From positions 1-17,214 of the forward strand of contig JAUXDP010000028.1 in assembly GCA_030618325.1 (NCBI GenBank): DNA of 17,214 nt, in the 5' to 3' direction. This DNA comes from Methylococcaceae bacterium (GTDB taxonomy: Bacteria; Pseudomonadota; Gammaproteobacteria; Methylococcales; Methylomonadaceae). Of the stretch, positions 13,882 to 17,214 are shown in pieces (position 1 is the first letter of the stretch; each line of letters begins with the position of its first letter). Made by a program: the position numbers and the translations under genes. The notes beneath the pieces were generated by a model. It was not told where the DNA came from. It did no database searches and saw only the letters and a program-made list of their open reading frames with translations.

Positions 13882-14610
13882 ATGAGAGTATCGCGTTTAT
13901 ATCAATCCAGTACGTTACAATCCGGAGAAACTATCGAATTAGATGATGATAGTGCTCACTATGTTAGAACGGTATTGCGGCTGAAAAAAGGTTCAACAAT
14001 TATTGTGTTTAATAGCCAGGGCGGAGAATACTCGGGGACAATATTAGAATCCAGTCGTAAACGGGTTGTTATCGACATTAATGAGTGGATAGCTTGTAAT
14101 GTTGAATCTAATTTACACGTCAACTTTGGACTGGCGATATCTAAAGGTTCCAGAATGGATTTTGCCATTCAAAAATCAGTTGAGCTGGGTGTCAATGACA
14201 TTACCCCATTGGTTACTGAACGAAGCGTGGTACGATTAACTGATGATAGTAAGCAACAGAAAATAAGGCATTGGCAAAAGATAGCACAACATGCTGCTGA
14301 GCAAAGTGGTAGAACAATGGTTCCGGCCATTAACGGTGTGGTTAAGCTGGACCACTGGGTGGAAAGCCAAGCAGGACTAAAAATATTTTTAGATCCTAGT
14401 GCCCAGAAAAAAATGACCGAATTACAACCAGAACAAGAAAAAATAACATTGCTAGCTGGACCTGAAGGTGGTTTTTCAGAATCTGAAAGAGTGACTGCAA
14501 AGGATGCAGGATTTATTCCCGTCCAGCTAGGCTTGAGGATTCTGCGTTCAGAAACAGCCGCACTGGCTGCTTTGGCTGCCGCACAAACCTTATGGGGGGA
14601 TTATGGATAA
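13882..14610 (+). CDS. rsmE: 16S rRNA (uracil-1498-N3)-methyltransferase
   Basis: RsmE methylates N3 of U1498 in 16S rRNA, in the decoding region of the 30S subunit, using S-adenosylmethionine. The 242-residue protein has an N-terminal PUA-like RNA-binding part, including DDSAHYVRTVLRLKKG at about 22-37, followed by a SPOUT methyltransferase domain. KGSRMDFAIQKSVELGV, QSGRT, LLAGPEGGFSESE and the knot motif LGLRILRSETAAL are all visible. The ATG at 13882 has no clear ribosome binding site. Its stop overlaps the start of the CPBP protease gene by 8 bases, so the two are probably translated from one mRNA. Confidence 0.96.
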   Translation: MRVSRLYQSSTLQSGETIELDDDSAHYVRTVLRLKKGSTIIVFNSQGGEYSGTILESSRKRVVIDINEWIACNVESNLHVNFGLAISKGSRMDFAIQKSVELGVNDITPLVTERSVVRLTDDSKQQKIRHWQKIAQHAAEQSGRTMVPAINGVVKLDHWVESQAGLKIFLDPSAQKKMTELQPEQEKITLLAGPEGGFSESERVTAKDAGFIPVQLGLRILRSETAALAALAAAQTLWGDYG

Positions 14611-15490
14611 ACTAAAAGCTGCACTGACTCCACTATTGATATTTCTATTTTGTACGCTGATTGGTTATGTGCTGAGTTATCTAATATTTTTTGGTGTCGA
14701 TGGCCAGCTAAAGCTTAACAAAATAGTCAGCAAAGCGGTCTTGATCTTGCTGGTCATTAGTATTTATCCAACTATGCGTTGGTTGAAATATAGCAAGGAA
14801 GATATCGGATTCAATACTCGATCAATATTTATCAAGCAACTTGGTCAGGGTTTTGTCATTGGTCTTCTTACTCTAATTCCCGTACTGATTACACTTTATG
14901 TGCTCGATATTAATGTCTTAAAAGAATCAGCAGATTGGTCGGTTCTGGTTGTATTAAAAAGACTGATAGTGGCTATATTTTTAGCCTTGTTGATTTCATT
15001 GGCCGAAGAGCCTCTTTTTCGAGGAGTATTGCTAACCAGCATGGCTAAAAAAATAGGTTTATGGGCGGGTATTGGTATCAGCTCGGTGTGTTATGCCGCT
15101 TTGCACTTTATTAAACCGAAAATTGTCATTCCTTACCAGCAAGTTGGCTTTTTTGACAGCTTTGAGCGACTCGGTATAGATGCTATTAATAATCTATTTA
15201 ATGCAGATATTTTACCTGCATTTGCTGCGTTGTTTATGGTGGGAAGTTTTCTTGCCATTATTCGCCAGCGCATGGGGCTGGGCATGGGGATCTGTATCGG
15301 TTGCCATGCCGCCTGGGTAATGCAAATTAAAATGAGCAAACGTTATTTTCAGGCTAATCTGGATTCTGATTGGGTTTGGTTAACCAGTCCCTATGATGGA
15401 ATTATTGGTCCCCTAGTAGCCTTCTGGATGTTTTTTCTTATCATCATTTATCTTGGCTATTCAAGGCAATCTGAAAAATTGGTTAAATAG
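14603..15490 (+). CDS. CPBP-family intramembrane glutamic endopeptidase (Rce1-like)
   Basis: This 295-residue, strongly hydrophobic protein belongs to the CPBP/Abi family of intramembrane proteases related to eukaryotic Rce1. The first motif, AEEPLFRG, holds Glu135, Glu136 and Arg140. The second is CYAALHF with His168, and the third is GCHAAWV with His235. All four predicted catalytic positions are present, so it is probably active. About seven or eight hydrophobic segments are visible, with a soluble loop at about 173-203 between motifs two and three. GGGGGGA at 14595-14600 is the ribosome binding site, inside the end of rsmE. In bacteria such proteins act in peptide processing, bacteriocin immunity or protein-sorting systems; which applies here is unknown. 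Confidence 0.88.
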   Translation: MDKLKAALTPLLIFLFCTLIGYVLSYLIFFGVDGQLKLNKIVSKAVLILLVISIYPTMRWLKYSKEDIGFNTRSIFIKQLGQGFVIGLLTLIPVLITLYVLDINVLKESADWSVLVVLKRLIVAIFLALLISLAEEPLFRGVLLTSMAKKIGLWAGIGISSVCYAALHFIKPKIVIPYQQVGFFDSFERLGIDAINNLFNADILPAFAALFMVGSFLAIIRQRMGLGMGICIGCHAAWVMQIKMSKRYFQANLDSDWVWLTSPYDGIIGPLVAFWMFFLIIIYLGYSRQSEKLVK

Positions 15491-15520
15491 GTGATTTCCA
15501 ATAGGGGTGAGTGAAATCAC
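15491..15520. repeat. 8-bp inverted repeat directly after the CPBP stop
   Basis: GTGATTTC (15491-15498) and GAAATCAC (15513-15520) are perfect complements with a 14-base loop, starting on the base after the stop codon. No T-run follows. It may be an mRNA 3'-end structure or a binding palindrome. Confidence 0.4.
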
Positions 15521-15563
15521 TGAATTCCATATCAAAGCCAAAATACAATTATATTTCGAATCA

Positions 15564-15589
15564 ACACCTTATGGTTTGGTGTGTTTTTT
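15564..15589 (+). terminator. Candidate terminator of rsmE-CPBP
   Basis: ACACC (15564-15568) pairs with GGTGT (15578-15582) around a 9-base loop, followed after one G by six T. The stem is only 5 bp, so the terminator is likely weak. It lies 74 bases after the CPBP stop in a 254-base intergenic region. Confidence 0.4.
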
Positions 15590-15631
15590 GCATTAGATTT
15601 TTCGAGGGTATAGTTCTCTGCGCGAAGAATC

Positions 15632-15645
15632 GTGATGTCAATCAC
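15632..15645. promoter_or_regulatory. CRP/Vfr-like palindrome upstream of the VPLPA-CTERM gene
   Basis: GTGA-TGTCAA-TCAC matches the core of the CRP consensus GTGA-N6-TCAC, lacking the outer T and A. It is centred about 106 bases before the preferred ATG. A TATATT at 15691-15696 would place the site near -64 of a start at about 15703, close to a class I CRP position, but no good -35 goes with it. A second possible promoter, TTGCAT (15588-15593) with TATAGT (15609-15614) at 15-base spacing, lies upstream. Confidence 0.3.
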
Positions 15646-15744
15646 TTCCGTGTTTCTTGAATAACATCATTATTGCAACACAAAAAAAGCTATATTCGGA
15701 TAATTGCGGGTTTTGATGGCCCCCTGTTTTTACTGAGAGAATTT

Positions 15745-16371
15745 ATGAAGAAGAAAAATATATTACACGTGAGCTGCCTTGTTCTTGGCAGCTTTTTATT
15801 AGCCAATACTGCCTTTGCAAGAATAGCTTTATCTGTAAGTGCTGAAGATATTAATGCTAGTTCATCGGTATACAACTACGAGATACAAACAATTTGCAGT
15901 GGATTTTGTATAGATACAATTGGTGGGGAACCCATCCCAACATTGTTTAAAACGAAAGACTTCTATGTTCCCTATTTTTCAGATGCTGGAATATCCAGCA
16001 TTAGCTCACCTGCTGGTTGGTCTTCTGTGATTGAAGGGGCGAATGACCTTTTTGACTTGGGGGGCGGTGCTGGCGTTATACATTGGGAAGCTTCAGTAGG
16101 AAACGAACTCGCGCTAGATGATTCACTCAGTGGGTTTATTTACTCAAGCTCTATTGCTAGTTCTGTTAAAGCGCCTTTTAGAGTTATTTGGTCCAATGGT
16201 AGTTCTCGTGATGGCGATCCTCCGATTCCTGCATCTCCGTTAGCTTTAGCAGCTGGGTTGCCAGCTATAGTTCCAGTTCCTGCGGCAGTATGGTTATTTG
16301 GCTCAGCTATGTTTGGTCTTCTGGGTGTCAGCAGAGGAAAGCAAAGATCAGAATTACAACAAGCAGCCTAA
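15745..16371 (+). CDS. Secreted protein with VPLPA/PEP-CTERM-type sorting signal
   Basis: This 208-residue protein has a signal peptide (MKKKNILHVSCLVLGSFLLA), probably cut after AFA at residue 25. A mostly beta-prone, Ser/Gly-rich body follows, with a CSGFC motif (Cys51, Cys55). A C-terminal tail at about 176-208 starts VPVPAAVWLFGSAMFGLLGV, then a basic SRGKQR. That tripartite tail is a variant of the VPLPA-CTERM signal recognised by exosortases; the segment after the helix is longer than usual. The frame is open to 15673, but the ATG at 15745 has GAGAGA at 15735-15740 and starts the signal peptide. No exosortase is in the window. The body has no function I recognise. The stop overlaps yajQ by 4 bases. 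Confidence 0.85.
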   Translation: MKKKNILHVSCLVLGSFLLANTAFARIALSVSAEDINASSSVYNYEIQTICSGFCIDTIGGEPIPTLFKTKDFYVPYFSDAGISSISSPAGWSSVIEGANDLFDLGGGAGVIHWEASVGNELALDDSLSGFIYSSSIASSVKAPFRVIWSNGSSRDGDPPIPASPLALAAGLPAIVPVPAAVWLFGSAMFGLLGVSRGKQRSELQQAA

Positions 16372-16850
16372 TCCCTAAAATTATCAAATTGAAGCGGCAT
16401 ATCCAGCTTTTGTTCTTTTAACATCTGGATAACATCTTGCAGGTCGTCGCGCTTTTTACCTGTTACTCGGACTTTTTCGCCTTGAATGGCTACCTGCACT
16501 TTTAATTTTTTTTCCTTGATTAGCTTGACGATTTTTCGTGCAAGGTCTGTTTCCAGTCCTTGTTTCAGCGTGATGATTTGCTGTGCAGTTTTGCCAGAGG
16601 TGTGTGGATCGGCTATATCCATACACGTGATGTCAATGCCCCGTTTAGTGAGTTTATTCTGAAGAATATCAAGCATTTGTTGTAGCTGAAATTCTACCTC
16701 GGCACGCATAGTAATGATTTCGTCTTTATGATCAAAATGGGCGCCACTCCCTTTAAAGTCAAAACGGGTGGTTACTTCTCTGTTAGCTTGATCCACAGCA
16801 TTAGCGGCTTCATGCATATCATATTCGGAAACGATATCAAAAGATGGCAT
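16368..16850 (-). CDS. yajQ: YajQ-family nucleotide-binding protein (UPF0234)
   Basis: YajQ is a small cytoplasmic protein with two ferredoxin-like domains. Members in Xanthomonas and Pseudomonas bind cyclic di-GMP and affect gene regulation, and the E. coli protein binds nucleotides and tRNA; the role here is inferred only by family. The 160-residue length matches the family (E. coli about 163). MPSFDIVSEYDMHEAANAVD, TRFDFKGSGA near 28-37, KQGLETDLARKIVKLIK near 97-113 and KLDMPLQFDNFRD at the C-terminus are characteristic. Its 3' end overlaps the convergent VPLPA-CTERM gene by 4 bases. It appears to be monocistronic. Confidence 0.94.
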   Translation of the reverse strand: MPSFDIVSEYDMHEAANAVDQANREVTTRFDFKGSGAHFDHKDEIITMRAEVEFQLQQMLDILQNKLTKRGIDITCMDIADPHTSGKTAQQIITLKQGLETDLARKIVKLIKEKKLKVQVAIQGEKVRVTGKKRDDLQDVIQMLKEQKLDMPLQFDNFRD

Positions 16851-17076
16851 TATTTTGTTCTCATTTATAAAGCTATTATTCTAACCTAGAAAAATTAGTC
16901 GTTCACGGATTCTTGTTCTATCTAGGCTTCCATTTTCTTTCTGAATATAGTTGTACAAACTTATCAAGTTAGCTGAACAGACTAAAAAATCCATTCAGAG
17001 GCTTTAACGGAGCCATTGAGCGAGATACAGTACCCCTGCTGCTTTTATACCGTCCGAGTTTACGCGATTGCCCCAT
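16851..17076. other. Intergenic region upstream of yajQ, nothing clear
   Basis: This 226-base stretch lies between the yajQ start and the stop of the partial minus-strand gene. I see only weak short palindromes (AACTT-ATC-AAGTT near 16958 and GGCT/AGCC near 17000) and no convincing promoter, terminator or RNA gene. A 42-codon minus-strand frame from 17132 reaches in to 17004. Confidence 0.5.
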
Positions 17077-17214
17077 TTATTCAACAACACCAAGTGTTTT
17101 GCGAAATTCTGCCTCAACTGCTTTTCTCGCATTTGGCACCTTCATTTCCACTTCCTCCCAGACCTTCATGAATTTATTTTTCAGTTCATTCTGTAGTTTA
17201 GTATTTTTTCCGGC
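17077..17214 (-). CDS. C-terminal end of an unrecognised protein, cut by the window edge
   Basis: The last 45 codons and TAA stop of an open frame run leftward from the window edge; the start is outside. The visible part is charged and probably helical, with the segments LQNELKNKFMKVWEEVEMKV and PNARKAVEAEFRKTLGVVE. It faintly resembles the C-terminal helix of TRAP-type solute-binding proteins, but that is too weak for a call. A second minus-strand frame (17132-17004, 42 codons, containing NKWGNRVNSDGIKAAGVLYL) overlaps it and also reads like protein. Which frame is coding, or whether a frameshift joins them, cannot be decided here. Confidence 0.45.
   Translation of the reverse strand, partial: AGKNTKLQNELKNKFMKVWEEVEMKVPNARKAVEAEFRKTLGVVE

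Noticed and set aside
1..17214. Insertion sequence, prophage or defence-system island
   Set aside because: No transposase, integrase, phage structural, toxin-antitoxin or nuclease gene is recognisable; the genes are housekeeping families in conserved order.

Overview
The window is a compact, AT-leaning stretch of a gammaproteobacterial chromosome made almost entirely of housekeeping genes. Gene order and protein sequences fit Gammaproteobacteria: tsaD is divergent from rpsU-yqeY-dnaG-rpoD, the macromolecular-synthesis operon, and folB-folK lies next to plsY. A secreted protein with a VPLPA/PEP-CTERM-type sorting tail and several palindromic intergenic repeats suggest an environmental lineage, possibly a methanotroph-like one (Methylococcales). 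That last step is an inference, since no methane-oxidation or other diagnostic gene is present.

Layout. 1-236: repeat-rich intergenic DNA with a 13-bp and a perfect 23-bp inverted repeat. 237-2142: an MscS-type mechanosensitive channel facing an SGNH-hydrolase lipoprotein. 2175-3770: a pterin/folate cluster, with folM (pteridine reductase) convergent on and overlapping the folB-folK operon. 3852-5538: plsY and, convergent to it, tsaD. 5548-9982: rpsU, yqeY, dnaG and rpoD, with a -35/-10 promoter, a possible leader attenuator, and an extended -10 promoter in front of rpoD. 9983-10298: four consecutive hairpins, a tRNA-Ile2 (CAT anticodon, lysidine type) and its terminator. 10299-13742: metK, ahcY and metF, the activated-methyl cycle. 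13882-15490: rsmE and an overlapping CPBP intramembrane protease. 15745-16371: the VPLPA-CTERM protein, convergent and overlapping by 4 bases with yajQ (16368-16850). 17077-17214: the C-terminal end of an unrecognised gene on the minus strand, cut by the window edge.

How the genes work together. MetK makes S-adenosylmethionine, AhcY removes the S-adenosylhomocysteine left after methyl transfer, and MetF supplies 5-methyltetrahydrofolate to remethylate homocysteine. FolB, FolK and FolM supply folates and reduced pterins upstream of that. RpsU, DnaG and RpoD tie translation, replication priming and transcription together in one operon; TsaD, tRNA-Ile2 and RsmE add tRNA and rRNA decoding functions.

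I do not see a convincing new multi-gene system. The points most worth a second look are non-coding: the four-hairpin array against the tRNA gene (whose promoter may lie inside one hairpin), the 23-bp inverted repeat before mscS, the rpsU leader hairpin, and the lack of room for a promoter directly before metK. A CRP-like palindrome before the VPLPA-CTERM gene and the two readable frames at the right edge are weaker leads.
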